The position numbers and the translations under genes were made by a program. Positions 24,924-32,920 of a stretch of 64,000 nucleotides of DNA are shown in pieces (position 1 is the stretch's first letter; every line of letters starts with the position of its first letter). The notes beneath the pieces are model-generated. The model was given only the letters and a program-made list of their open reading frames with translations, was not told where the DNA came from and ran no database searches. This stretch comes from Aureimonas endophytica (lineage in GTDB: Bacteria > Pseudomonadota > Alphaproteobacteria > Rhizobiales > Rhizobiaceae), in contig NZ_BMIQ01000009.1 of assembly GCF_014642635.1 (NCBI RefSeq), positions 62,001-126,000 of the forward strand, read 5' to 3'.

Positions 24924-25937
24924 ATGGCGCGGCTGATGGCGGCGGTGGAGGATGCGCCGGAGGCGGTCGAGGCCGCGCTCGGCGGTGCCGCCATCGTCGA
25001 GACGGCGGATGCGGCGCGCCTCGGCGCGATCGGCGCCGCGCTCGCCGGCCGGGCCGCGACCGCGCTGCGGGTCCTCGCGCCAGACGAGAGCGAGACGTCA
25101 GACTTCCTGGCGACGCTCGGGCCGGAGGGCCGGCCGGACCATCTGCTGGTCGTCTTCGACCGCGCCGACGACGCGGCGGCGCTGACGCGCGTCGGGGCCG
25201 CGCTCGCGGCCGCCGGCGCGACGCCGCCGCGAACGGCGGTCCTGCGTCTCGGCGACGAGGAGGCGGAGCCCGTGCCGCCGGCCGAAGTCGCGGCGGCGGG
25301 CTTTGCCGCGCTCCATTACGAGCTCGCCGATCCGGCGCGCGGCGGCCTCCTCGGCCGGATCGCGATGCCCCGCCTCGACGCGCTCGCCCGCGCCTGCCGC
25401 GCGGCGGGCCTCGGCCTCGGCTTCGGCGGCGCGCTGGAGGCGCCCGACGTGCCGCGCCTTCTGGCGTTGGAGCCGGATGTTCTCGCCTTCGACGCCGCGC
25501 TGCGGGCCGATGGCGGATTGCGGCGGGCGGCGGTGGCGGAGATCGCCGCGCTGTTCCAGCCCGATCCGGCAGCCGGCTGGTCGGACGAGACGGACCGCAT
25601 CTTCGTGCACGACAAGGTGATGGAGATGGCGATCGGCGCCTATCGGCACGAGCGCGGCCGACAGCAGCGCGTCCGCTTCGGCGTCGAGGCCGAGATCCGC
25701 CGTCCCCCGTCGGGGGCGAGCGGCATGAACGCGGTCTATTCCTACGATCTCATCACCGACGCCATCGAGATCCTGGCGGCGCGCGCCCATGTCGATTTCG
25801 TCGAGGTCCTGGCCGAGGACCTCGCCGCCATCCTCCTCGCCGACCGGCGCGTCGCCTCGCTGAAGGTGCGCGTCGAGAAACTGGATCTCGGAGCCGGCGC
25901 GGTCGGCATCGAGATCCATCGCATTCGGCGGGATTGA
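24924..25937 (+). CDS. Degenerate MfnB-like domain fused to dihydroneopterin aldolase (FolB)
   Basis: A 337-residue two-domain protein. Residues about 1-220 resemble MfnB, the (5-formylfuran-3-yl)methyl phosphate synthase of methanofuran synthesis; the clearest stretch is GLGFGGALEAPDVPRLLALE and the following PDVLAFDAALRADGG, matching the last strands of that TIM barrel. The lysines that archaeal MfnB uses for catalysis are not found at the matching places. Residues about 225-337 are a FolB-type dihydroneopterin aldolase domain: IGAYRHERG (with the active Glu), YSYDLITDAI, and VRVEKLD with a conserved Lys. It therefore probably makes the pterin precursor of tetrahydromethanopterin; the first domain may be structural or act on another substrate. 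Neighbours are an SDR (4 bp upstream) and the MfnE-like kinase. Confidence 0.7.
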   Translation: MARLMAAVEDAPEAVEAALGGAAIVETADAARLGAIGAALAGRAATALRVLAPDESETSDFLATLGPEGRPDHLLVVFDRADDAAALTRVGAALAAAGATPPRTAVLRLGDEEAEPVPPAEVAAAGFAALHYELADPARGGLLGRIAMPRLDALARACRAAGLGLGFGGALEAPDVPRLLALEPDVLAFDAALRADGGLRRAAVAEIAALFQPDPAAGWSDETDRIFVHDKVMEMAIGAYRHERGRQQRVRFGVEAEIRRPPSGASGMNAVYSYDLITDAIEILAARAHVDFVEVLAEDLAAILLADRRVASLKVRVEKLDLGAGAVGIEIHRIRRD

Positions 25938-26124
25938 TCGATCGCAGCGCAGCGACGATTCGCAAATGCGAAGGCGGAACTTGTGATGACGGTTGCGGCT
26001 TGCCCCGTCATCGCCATACGATAGCCGGGATTTCGGCCCGGCTCCCGTCTGGCACCCGATTCGCGACCGGAATGGCCGCTGTGACGTGTTAAGGAAGCGC
26101 CGCTCGGCGGCGCGGAGTTGGCTC

Positions 26125-26763
26125 ATGGACAATCTCGTCGTCGTCAAGCTGGGTGGCAGCTCGGCCAGTTCTCCGGATTTCGCGCGCTGGATCGAAGCCG
26201 TGGAAAAGGCCACCGGCCATGTCGTCCTGATTCCGGGCGGCGGGCCCTTCGCCAATACGGTGCGGCGCTACCAGCATCGCATCGGCTATGACGAGGCTTC
26301 GGCCCATATCATGAACTTCCTTGCCATGGAGCAGTTCGGCTATGCGCTGAAGAGCCTCGGGACGCGCATGGTAACGGCGACCAACGAGACGGCGATGCGC
26401 CAGGCCTTCGCCGACGGGCAGATCCCGATCTGGCTGCCGGCCGCCGCCTCGCTGGAGGAGCCGGCACTGCGCAACAATCCCGAGGTCACGTCGGATTCGG
26501 TCGCCGCCTGGTTCGCCGGCCGCTATCCCTCGGCCTGTCTGCTTCTCGTCAAGCAGCTCGACGTACCGGACAATGCGACCGTCGAGACGCTGGTCCATGC
26601 CGAGATGGTCGATCCCGTCTTTCTGGATTTCCTCCAGCCGGCGACGCGCGTCTTCCTGGCGGGGCCGGGCGACATCGCCCTGGCCGGCAAGCGTTTCGCC
26701 GAAGGCGGCATTCCGGGGCGCGAACTGCGCCGCGCCGGCCAGCTTCTCCACGCGGCGGAATAG
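26125..26763 (+). CDS. MfnE-like amino acid kinase family protein (methylofuran synthesis)
   Basis: A 212-residue amino-acid-kinase-fold protein beginning VVVKLGGSSASS, with IPGGGPFANTVR and EVTSDSVAAWFAG. This matches the [5-(aminomethyl)furan-3-yl]methyl phosphate kinase group (MfnE), which in methanogens activates the furan building block of methanofuran; bacterial members occur in methylotrophs that make methylofuran. GGAG precedes the ATG at 26125. A 188-bp gap separates it from the FolB fusion gene, with a possible promoter (TTGCGG 25993, TACGAT 26017, 18-bp spacer). It is convergent with the MfnF-like gene, 21 bp away. Confidence 0.75.
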   Translation: MDNLVVVKLGGSSASSPDFARWIEAVEKATGHVVLIPGGGPFANTVRRYQHRIGYDEASAHIMNFLAMEQFGYALKSLGTRMVTATNETAMRQAFADGQIPIWLPAAASLEEPALRNNPEVTSDSVAAWFAGRYPSACLLLVKQLDVPDNATVETLVHAEMVDPVFLDFLQPATRVFLAGPGDIALAGKRFAEGGIPGRELRRAGQLLHAAE

Positions 26764-26784
26764 GTCGCCGGGCGGCGGCCTCGG

Positions 26785-27768
26785 TCAGGCCGAGAGGGCG
26801 AGAATCGCCAAAGCGGAGGCCGGCGCCGCGGCGCAGACCTCCTCCCTCAGCGCCGAGCGGCAATCCACGAGATCGCCGAAATCGACGATGCCGCGATCGA
26901 GCCGCGCCGCCAGCCGCTTCAGCACCGGGCGGCCGATGCCGGCGACCACGACCGGCGCCCCCTCGTCCAGCGCGCCGCGCGACAGGACGGTCAGCGCCGC
27001 GTCGTGCACGCGCCTGAGTTGCGCCTCGCCGAAGGCCTGGGCCAGGGCCTCCAGCGCTGGGCCGGAAACTTCCGCTGCGTCGCGGCCGATCATCCGGGCG
27101 AGCCGCGCACCTGCCTCCTTAGCGGACGCGTCCCCGTCCTCGGCGCCCAGCAGGCGGCGGACATCGGCCATGGTGGCGAGCGGTTCGGCGATCACCGGCA
27201 CGCGCGCGCCTTCGAAGGGCACGCTTTCGGCGACCGCCATCAGCGCGGTGCGGCTGTGGCCCTGATAGACGAGCTCGCCGCAGGCGAGGCGGCGCGCGTC
27301 GCCGAAGCCCTTCGCGTCGACGCGGCCCTCGCGGATCACCGTGATGTCGGTCGTCGTCGAGCCCATGTCGAGAAGGAGCGCCGCCTCGATCTGGCCGGCG
27401 ACGAGCCGCGCGGCGGCGTGCCAATTGGCCGAGGCCACCATCTCGCTCGCCTCGGGCGAGGCGACGAAGCCGGTTTCGCCGGCATAGAACAGTGTCTCGC
27501 CGGAAAGATGCGGGGCGAGCGCCCGCGCCAGCGCCGCGACGCCGGCTGCGCGATCGGGAAAGACGTCGGAGAGCTCGCCCGTCATGGTGACGGCATGGCG
27601 GCTCACCGCGCCGGCCTCCGCCGCGATGCGGGCGAGCGCCTCGTCCAGCGGCCGGAGGTCGCGGCGCAGCGGCACCGCCACGCGCCAGACGCGCAGGATC
27701 TCGCCCGCTTCCGCCAGCGCCGCCTTCAGATGCGCGCCGCCGACATCCCACCCGAGCACTCGCGCCAT
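26785..27768 (-). CDS. MfnF-like hydantoinase/oxoprolinase family protein (methylofuran synthesis)
   Basis: A 327-residue protein of the ASKHA (acetate/sugar kinase, Hsp70, actin) fold. It begins VLGWDVGGAHLKAAL, has the central phosphate-binding loop LLLDMGSTTTDITVIREG and a C-terminal AGIGRPVLKRLAARL. This fits the COG1548 group, which includes MfnF, the enzyme that joins the furan part to the tyramine-glutamate part of methanofuran. In bacteria members are confined largely to H4MPT-dependent C1 oxidisers. The ATG at 27768 was chosen from the family N-terminus. It is convergent with the MfnE-like gene and divergent from the MOSC-urease operon. Confidence 0.75.
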   Translation of the reverse strand: MARVLGWDVGGAHLKAALAEAGEILRVWRVAVPLRRDLRPLDEALARIAAEAGAVSRHAVTMTGELSDVFPDRAAGVAALARALAPHLSGETLFYAGETGFVASPEASEMVASANWHAAARLVAGQIEAALLLDMGSTTTDITVIREGRVDAKGFGDARRLACGELVYQGHSRTALMAVAESVPFEGARVPVIAEPLATMADVRRLLGAEDGDASAKEAGARLARMIGRDAAEVSGPALEALAQAFGEAQLRRVHDAALTVLSRGALDEGAPVVVAGIGRPVLKRLAARLDRGIVDFGDLVDCRSALREEVCAAAPASALAILALSA

Positions 27769-27870
27769 CGGAATCGTCGTTCGTCCGTTGAATGACGGTT
27801 GCTCTATAGCCCCGCCAGCGGGCAAAACCAATCGAGGCGCCTCGGCGCCGCTCCTGAAGGGACAAGCATC

Positions 27871-28413
27871 ATGATCGGACGGGTTCTGGCGCTGGCGCGC
27901 GACGACACGCACCGCTTCAGCAAGCAGCCCGCGCCGCGCCTGACGCTGTTGGAAGGGCTCGGCGTCGAGGGCGACGCGCATTTCGGCCGCACCGTCCAGC
28001 ATCTGTCGCGCGTGCGCCGCGACCCGACCCAGCCCAATCTGCGGCAGGTCCATCTCATCCATGCCGAACTTCTCGACGAGCTCGCCGACCGGGGCTTCGA
28101 GGTCCAGCCCGGCGAGATGGGCGAGAATGTCACGACCTTCGGCATCGACCTTCTCGGCCTGCCGCGCGGCGCGCGGCTGAAGCTGGGAGCCGAGGCGGTG
28201 CTGGAGGTGACGGGACTGCGCAATCCTTGCGTCCAGATCGACCGCTTCCAGGAGGGCCTGATGCAGGCGGTGCTGGATCGCGACGCCGCCGGCGCCCTCG
28301 TCCGCAAGGCCGGCGTGATGGCGATCGTCCTCGCCGGCGGCGAGGTGGCCGTGGGCGACGCGGTGACGGTGGAACTGCCGGCCGAGCCCCATCGCGCGCT
28401 GGAGCCCGTATGA
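27871..28413 (+). CDS. MOSC domain-containing protein
   Basis: A 180-residue single MOSC (molybdenum cofactor sulfurase C-terminal) domain. Family signs are LLEGLGVEGDAHFGRTVQH, NLRQVHLIHAELLDEL, PGEMGENVTTFGIDLLGLP and LEVTGLRNPCVQID with the conserved Cys. Such proteins handle sulfur or bind molybdenum cofactor. The gene overlaps ureD by 4 bp, so it is the head of the urease operon; the same genome region encodes a molybdenum hydroxylase (xanthine dehydrogenase), which makes cofactor sulfuration a sensible but unproven role. GAAGGGA precedes the ATG. Confidence 0.88.
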   Translation: MIGRVLALARDDTHRFSKQPAPRLTLLEGLGVEGDAHFGRTVQHLSRVRRDPTQPNLRQVHLIHAELLDELADRGFEVQPGEMGENVTTFGIDLLGLPRGARLKLGAEAVLEVTGLRNPCVQIDRFQEGLMQAVLDRDAAGALVRKAGVMAIVLAGGEVAVGDAVTVELPAEPHRALEPV

Positions 28414-29234
28414 GCGCTCTCGCCGAGACCGGCGACGCGCCGTCGCTCCAGCGGGCGCGCGGGCGCGTCGCGGCCTCCGTCACCGCCAGCGGCGGGCCGC
28501 TGCGCCTCGGCCGGCTGCATCAGTCCGGCTGCCTGAAGCTGCGCTTTCCGCGCCTCGCCGACCGCTCGCTCGAAGGCGTGCTGATCAACACGGCCGGCGG
28601 GCTCACCGGCGGCGACCGGGTCGAGCAGGCCTATGCCGTGGGAGAGGGCGCGGCGCTCACCGTCACGACGCAGGCGGCCGAGCGCATCTATCGCGCGAGC
28701 GCCGACGAAGCCCGCGTCCTGTCGCGGCTGGAGGTCGCCGAGGCCGCGACGCTCGCCTTCCTGCCGCAGGAAACGATCCTGTTCGACGGCGGCCGGCTCC
28801 GGCGGCGGCTGGAAGTGGACCTCGCCGCCTCGAGCCGGCTCCTGCTCTGCGAGAGCGTCATTCTCGGCCGGACCCTGATGGGCGAGACGGTGCGGGACGG
28901 CCTTATCCACGATTCCTGGCGGGTGCGGCGCGACGGCCGGCTCGTCTTCGCCGAGGAATTGCGGCTCGGCGGCGCGATCGACCGCCTCGCCGCCGGTCCG
29001 GCGACGCTTGCCGGCCACCGCGCCTTCGCGACGCTTCTCGTGCAGGACCCGGCGGCCGAGGCGCTGCTCGGCGAGGCGCGCGCGCTGCTGCCCGCCGCCG
29101 GCGGGGCCAGCCTCGTCGCCGGCCTTCTCGTCCTGCGCCTCGCCGCGCCGACCGGCTTCGAGTTGCGCCGCCGCCTCGTGCCGCTCATCGCCGCTCTCGC
29201 CAAGCGGCCGCTTCCGCGCGTATGGTCCCTGTAA
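28410..29234 (+). CDS. ureD: Urease accessory protein UreD
   Basis: A 274-residue UreD, part of the UreD-UreF-UreG complex that loads nickel into apo-urease. Family motifs: [66 protein letters not shown] and [16 protein letters not shown]. The start is coupled to the MOSC gene by an ATGA overlap. ureA follows after 19 bp. Confidence 0.95.
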   Translation: MSALAETGDAPSLQRARGRVAASVTASGGPLRLGRLHQSGCLKLRFPRLADRSLEGVLINTAGGLTGGDRVEQAYAVGEGAALTVTTQAAERIYRASADEARVLSRLEVAEAATLAFLPQETILFDGGRLRRRLEVDLAASSRLLLCESVILGRTLMGETVRDGLIHDSWRVRRDGRLVFAEELRLGGAIDRLAAGPATLAGHRAFATLLVQDPAAEALLGEARALLPAAGGASLVAGLLVLRLAAPTGFELRRRLVPLIAALAKRPLPRVWSL

Positions 29235-29253
29235 CGATGAAAAGGGTTCGCCG

Positions 29254-29556
29254 ATGCAACTGACGCCCCGGGAAAAGGACAAGCTCCTGGTCGCCATGGC
29301 CGCCGAGGTCGCGCGCAAGCGCCTCGCGCGCGGGGTGAAGCTCAACCATCCCGAAGCGATCGCCCTCATCACCGATTTCGTGGTCGAGGGCGCGCGCGAC
29401 GGGCGCACCGTCGCCGATCTGATGGAGGCCGGCGCCCATGTCGTCACGCGCGGGGAGGTGATGGAGGGCATCGCCGAGATGATCCACGACATCCAGGTCG
29501 AGGCGACCTTTCCCGACGGCACCAAGCTCGTGACGGTGCACCACCCGATCCGCTGA
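29254..29556 (+). CDS. ureA: Urease subunit gamma
   Basis: The 100-residue gamma subunit of urease, with the full-length family sequence [20 protein letters not shown] and the ending [16 protein letters not shown]. It forms the (UreABC)3 enzyme with UreB and UreC, encoded 1.7 and 3.4 kb downstream. AAGGG precedes the ATG at 29254. Confidence 0.97.
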   Translation: MQLTPREKDKLLVAMAAEVARKRLARGVKLNHPEAIALITDFVVEGARDGRTVADLMEAGAHVVTRGEVMEGIAEMIHDIQVEATFPDGTKLVTVHHPIR

Positions 29557-29566
29557 CGCCGCCGGC

Positions 29567-30574
29567 ATGGCGGACCTGCCGAACTGGCTCGCGGCCGCGG
29601 TGGAGGCGCATCTCGCCGGCCGCTCGCGCGCCGATCTCGCGGCGCGCTCGTCCCGCATCAGCACCGCCTATCGCGGCGGTACGGCCTCCAGCGCCGTCGT
29701 GCGCGAGGCGGGCGACGCGCTCGCCTATGCCGTGGCGCGGATGCCGGCGACCTATGCCGCGGCCGCGCATGTCTTCGCCGAGATCGCGGCGCTCCTGCCG
29801 GACTTCGCCCCGGCGAGCCTGTGCGACGCGGGCGCCGGGCCGGGCACGGCGGGTTTCGCCGCCGCCGAATGCTGGCCGGGGCTCCGGCGTCTCGTCCAGG
29901 TGGATCACAATCCGGCTTTTCTGGCGCTCGCGCGCGACCTCGGCGGCGCGGCGCCGGCCGGCGCTTCGCCCCTCGCGCTCGACCAGATCCGCGCCGAACT
30001 GCCGAAGCTCAAGGAGGAGCTCGGCCGCTTCGATCTCGTCGTCCTCGCCTATGTTCTCGCCGAATTCGATCTGGCGGCGGCCGGCGCGCTGGCGGCGCGG
30101 CTCTGGCGCGCCGAGACGGGGCGGCTCCTCGTCCTGATCGAGCCGGGCACGCCGGAGGGCTACCGCCGCATCCTCGCGGTGCGCGACCGGCTGATCGGGG
30201 AGGGCGCCCGTATCCTCGCGCCCTGCCCGCACGAGGCGGCCTGTCCGCTCGTCGCCCCCGACTGGTGCCATTTCGCCGAGCGGCTGCCGCGCCGGCGCGC
30301 GCATATGGCGGCGAAGGGCGCCGCCTTGCCCTTCGAGGACGAGAAGTTCAGCTATCTCGTGGCGCTGCGCGAGGCCGCGCCGCCGGCGCGGGAAGCGCGC
30401 ATCCTGGCGCCGCCGGAGATGACGAAGCCGGCGCTGCGCTTCAAGCTCTGCCGGCCGGACGGCACGGCCGGCCCGGAAACGGTGCCGCGCCGCGACAAGC
30501 CGCGCTTCGCGCTGGCCCGGCGCCTCGACTGGGGCGACCGGCTGGAGGGCGAGGCGGCGGGCGAGGTGCTTTGA
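29567..30574 (+). CDS. Rsm22-like SAM-dependent methyltransferase family protein
   Basis: A 335-residue protein of the Rsm22 (small ribosomal subunit methyltransferase-like) family. The SAM-binding loop is SLCDAGAGPGTAGFAAAECW, followed by VQVDHNPAFLALARDL. The C-terminal half carries the cysteine cluster ILAPCPHEAACPL and DWCHF, which binds iron-sulfur or zinc in the mitochondrial relatives. The family acts in ribosome assembly; bacterial members are little studied. It lies 10 bp after ureA and 90 bp before the ureJ gene, inside the urease operon, where it has no obvious role. Confidence 0.82.
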   Translation: MADLPNWLAAAVEAHLAGRSRADLAARSSRISTAYRGGTASSAVVREAGDALAYAVARMPATYAAAAHVFAEIAALLPDFAPASLCDAGAGPGTAGFAAAECWPGLRRLVQVDHNPAFLALARDLGGAAPAGASPLALDQIRAELPKLKEELGRFDLVVLAYVLAEFDLAAAGALAARLWRAETGRLLVLIEPGTPEGYRRILAVRDRLIGEGARILAPCPHEAACPLVAPDWCHFAERLPRRRAHMAAKGAALPFEDEKFSYLVALREAAPPAREARILAPPEMTKPALRFKLCRPDGTAGPETVPRRDKPRFALARRLDWGDRLEGEAAGEVL

Positions 30575-30664
30575 CAGCGCCGGCCGCGCGCCGCATCATG
30601 GCACCGTGATTCCGCCGAAGGCGCGACCCAAGCCGGGGTGCCCGGATCATCCGAAGAGGATCTC

Positions 30665-31246
30665 ATGCTGAAACGTTCCGCCGCCGCCGCCACCGCCCTT
30701 CTCGCCGGCGCCGCGCCGGCCTTCGCCCATCTCGATCCGGCGGCGCACGGCTCGCTTCTCACCGGCATCGCCCATCCGCTCTCCGGTCTCGACCATATCC
30801 TGGCGATGGTGGCCGTCGGCCTCTGGGCCGGCCAGATCGGCGGCCGCGCCGTCTTTGCCGTGCCGGCCGCCTTCGTCGGCACGATGATCGGCGGCTTCCT
30901 GCTCGGCCTCGCCGGCGTCGCGCTGCCGGCCGTCGAGCCGATGGTCGCGGCCTCGGTCCTGGTGCTCGGCCTGCTCGTCGCGGCCTCGGTCCGGTTGCCC
31001 TTGGCGGCGGGCGCCGGGCTCGTCGGCCTCTTCGCCCTGTTCCACGGTCTGGCGCATGCGGGCGAGCTGAACGGCGCCGGCGCCGCCACCTTCGGCCTCG
31101 GCTTCGTCGCCTCGACGGTGCTGCTCCATGCCGCCGGCATCGGCCTCGGTCTCGGTCTCGCGCGCTTCGGCCGCACCGGCGCGGCGCTCGCCCGCGCGCT
31201 CGGCACCGGCACGGCGGTCGCCGGCCTCGCCCTGATGTTCGGGTAA
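30665..31246 (+). CDS. ureJ: HupE/UreJ family nickel permease-like protein
   Basis: A 193-residue membrane protein of the HupE/UreJ family. It has a signal-like first segment ([13 protein letters not shown]), then [20 protein letters not shown], the conserved [17 protein letters not shown], and about six helices with [13 protein letters not shown], whose His and Glu residues are the proposed metal ligands. UreJ/HupE proteins are considered nickel transporters that serve urease or hydrogenase. The ATG at 30665 has only a weak AGGA-type site (gaagaggatctc). It lies directly before ureB (5 bp), so a urease role is likely. Confidence 0.9.
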   Translation: MLKRSAAAATALLAGAAPAFAHLDPAAHGSLLTGIAHPLSGLDHILAMVAVGLWAGQIGGRAVFAVPAAFVGTMIGGFLLGLAGVALPAVEPMVAASVLVLGLLVAASVRLPLAAGAGLVGLFALFHGLAHAGELNGAGAATFGLGFVASTVLLHAAGIGLGLGLARFGRTGAALARALGTGTAVAGLALMFG

Positions 31247-31251
31247 CGCGG

Positions 31252-31557
31252 ATGATCCCCGGCGAGATCCTGACGGCCGATGGCGACCTCGTTCTCAACG
31301 AGGGCGCCCCGACCGTGACGCTCGAAGTGTCGAATACGGGCGACCGTCCGGTGCAGGTCGGCTCGCATTACCATTTCGCCGAAACCAATCCGGCGCTCGC
31401 CTTCGATCGCGAGGCGGCGCGCGGACTGCGGCTCGACATCGCCTCCGGCACGGCCGTGCGCTTCGAGCCCGGCCAGACCCGCGAGGTGGTGCTCGTGCCG
31501 ATCTCCGGCCGGCGCCATGTCTACGGCTTCAACGCCAAGGTGATGGGCGCCCTCTGA
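31252..31557 (+). CDS. ureB: Urease subunit beta
   Basis: The 101-residue beta subunit of urease, starting [18 protein letters not shown] and containing [20 protein letters not shown] and [16 protein letters not shown], all family hallmarks. It lies 5 bp behind ureJ. ureC does not follow directly: two minus-strand genes for secreted proteins occupy the next 1.3 kb, which is unusual for a urease operon. Confidence 0.96.
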   Translation: MIPGEILTADGDLVLNEGAPTVTLEVSNTGDRPVQVGSHYHFAETNPALAFDREAARGLRLDIASGTAVRFEPGQTREVVLVPISGRRHVYGFNAKVMGAL

Positions 31558-31564
31558 ACGAAGA

Positions 31565-31584
31565 AGGCGGGGTCGCCCCCGCCT
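31565..31584. terminator. Hairpin after ureB
   Basis: An 8-bp stem AGGCGGGG/CCCCGCCT with a 4-base loop. On the plus side it is followed by CTCTCG; on the minus side by TTCTTC, so it could end both ureB and the antisense Gly/Ser-rich gene. If it works on the plus strand, ureC must have its own promoter. Confidence 0.5.
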
Positions 31585-31622
31585 CTCTCGTCGTCCGATG
31601 CTGGCCGCTTTCGCGGCCCTGC

Positions 31623-32273
31623 TCAGCGGCCGCCTCGCCCCGGCGTCGCGCTCGGCTGCGACGAGAGGGCCGAACGGATGCCCTTCAGATCGACGCCGAT
31701 CGGCGGCGTCGGGATGCGGTAATCCTCCGGCCGCCCCGCCCCGGCGATGCTGCCCGAATTGGAGGCCGTCGCCGTTCCGCCGCCGATCGTCGTCGCGCCG
31801 GAGGAGGAGGCGGTGTTGGGCGAGCCCGAGCGCGCCACCGCGCCGGCATTCACCGAATTCAAAGTGGTCTGTCCGGCCGTCGCCGTCGCTTCCGTGCTGG
31901 TCGAGGTGCCGCCGCCGGAGGCTGCGCTGTCGCCGGTGAGCGAACTCGCCGGCGCGCTGGACGAGATGCCGCCCGACATGCCGAGGCCGCTCGAGGCGTC
32001 GCCGGTCGACAGGCCGGAACTCGCCCCGCCCGTCGCCGAGGTCGAGGAGGAGGAACTGCCCGAAAGGGCTCCGGCGCCGCTCGTCACCGGCGGCGAGACC
32101 GGGGAGGGCGTCGCGACGCCGCTCGTGCCGCCGCTGCTCGAAGCGCCGCCGCCACCGCCACCCGAGGCTCCGCCGGAGGCACCGCCGACGCTGCCCGAAA
32201 GCTGGGCCGCCGCCGGAAGCGCCGTGGCGGCGAGGAGCGCCGCCGCGATCATCATGCTTCGCCCGCTTGCCAT
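31623..32273 (-). CDS. Secreted Gly/Ser-rich low-complexity protein
   Basis: A 216-residue protein with a signal peptide (MMIAAALLAATALPAAAQLS). The mature part is dominated by Gly, Ser, Ala and Thr (for example ASGGASGGGGGGASSSGG), with no catalytic motif. It contains TTLNSVNAGAVARSG, which matches LNSINAG in the next minus-strand gene, and ends in a basic tail (ATPGRGGR). Probably a disordered surface or envelope protein. It is encoded antisense to the urease genes, between ureB and ureC. The opposite strand is also open (31747-32580), but its product has no signal peptide or motif. Confidence 0.6.
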   Translation of the reverse strand: MASGRSMMIAAALLAATALPAAAQLSGSVGGASGGASGGGGGGASSSGGTSGVATPSPVSPPVTSGAGALSGSSSSSTSATGGASSGLSTGDASSGLGMSGGISSSAPASSLTGDSAASGGGTSTSTEATATAGQTTLNSVNAGAVARSGSPNTASSSGATTIGGGTATASNSGSIAGAGRPEDYRIPTPPIGVDLKGIRSALSSQPSATPGRGGR

Positions 32274-32381
32274 GTCCTTGATCTCCCTGATGGACGCGCC
32301 GGCGTCCCTGATATGGTCTCTTCGTCGTTCAACCCGCGAGCGGGTCGATCGGTTGCCGTTGGAACGCCTCCCGACGTCCCG

Positions 32382-32807
32382 TCAGCGGTTCGGCACGATC
32401 CGCGCCCGTCCGCCCCGGCCGAAGCTCGAACCGCGCGTCACCGGCGAGGCGCCGATGGCGTTCGGGCCTTCGGTCGCGAATTCGCCGGCATTGATCGAGT
32501 TGAGATCCGAACGGCCTTCCGTCGCCCTCGATTCGGTGGAGCGCTCGCGGCCCTCGCGCGGCACGCGCGGGCGCAGGTAGCTGTCGTCGAATTCGCGGCC
32601 ATAGGCGCGTTCCGCCGCCGTGTCGCCGAAGATTTCCGCGCCCTTGACGCGGGGCGCGCGCCGCACCGCCGGGGCGCCGTCGATCCGCGCGCCGGACATC
32701 GAGCTGCCGGGCACGATGCCGGGCGGCCCGGGATCGAAGGGCTGCGCGCCGGCCTCGGCCGACAGGAGGCAGACGAAGCCGGCGAGAAGGACGAGGCGGG
32801 CTTTCAT
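32382..32807 (-). CDS. Secreted protein with LNSINAG motif
   Basis: A 141-residue protein with a signal peptide (MKARLVLLAGFVCLLSAEAGAQ). The mature part is Pro/Gly/Arg-rich: PFDPGPPGIVPGSSMSGARI, RAYGREFDDSYLRPRVPR, and RSDLNSINAGEFATEGPNAI, ending SFGRGGRARIVPNR. The LNSINAG stretch and basic tail recur in the neighbouring secreted protein, so the two probably share origin or function. No known family. It would be transcribed before its partner on the minus strand, 108 bp apart. Confidence 0.6.
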   Translation of the reverse strand: MKARLVLLAGFVCLLSAEAGAQPFDPGPPGIVPGSSMSGARIDGAPAVRRAPRVKGAEIFGDTAAERAYGREFDDSYLRPRVPREGRERSTESRATEGRSDLNSINAGEFATEGPNAIGASPVTRGSSFGRGGRARIVPNR

Positions 32808-32920
32808 GGTTTTTCGAAGATAGGGCGGCGGCGATGCTTTGACAAAGCCGCGCCGATGCGCTCGGATTCCCGCTGCGCCGCAGCACGCGCCCGTTTCGCC
32901 ATTCGCCCGAAGGTTCGCCC

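Noticed and set aside
31747-32580. 277-codon plus-strand frame between ureB and ureC
   Set aside because: It is Pro/Glu/Ala-rich and has no signal or motif, while the minus strand gives two proteins with signal peptides and a shared motif.
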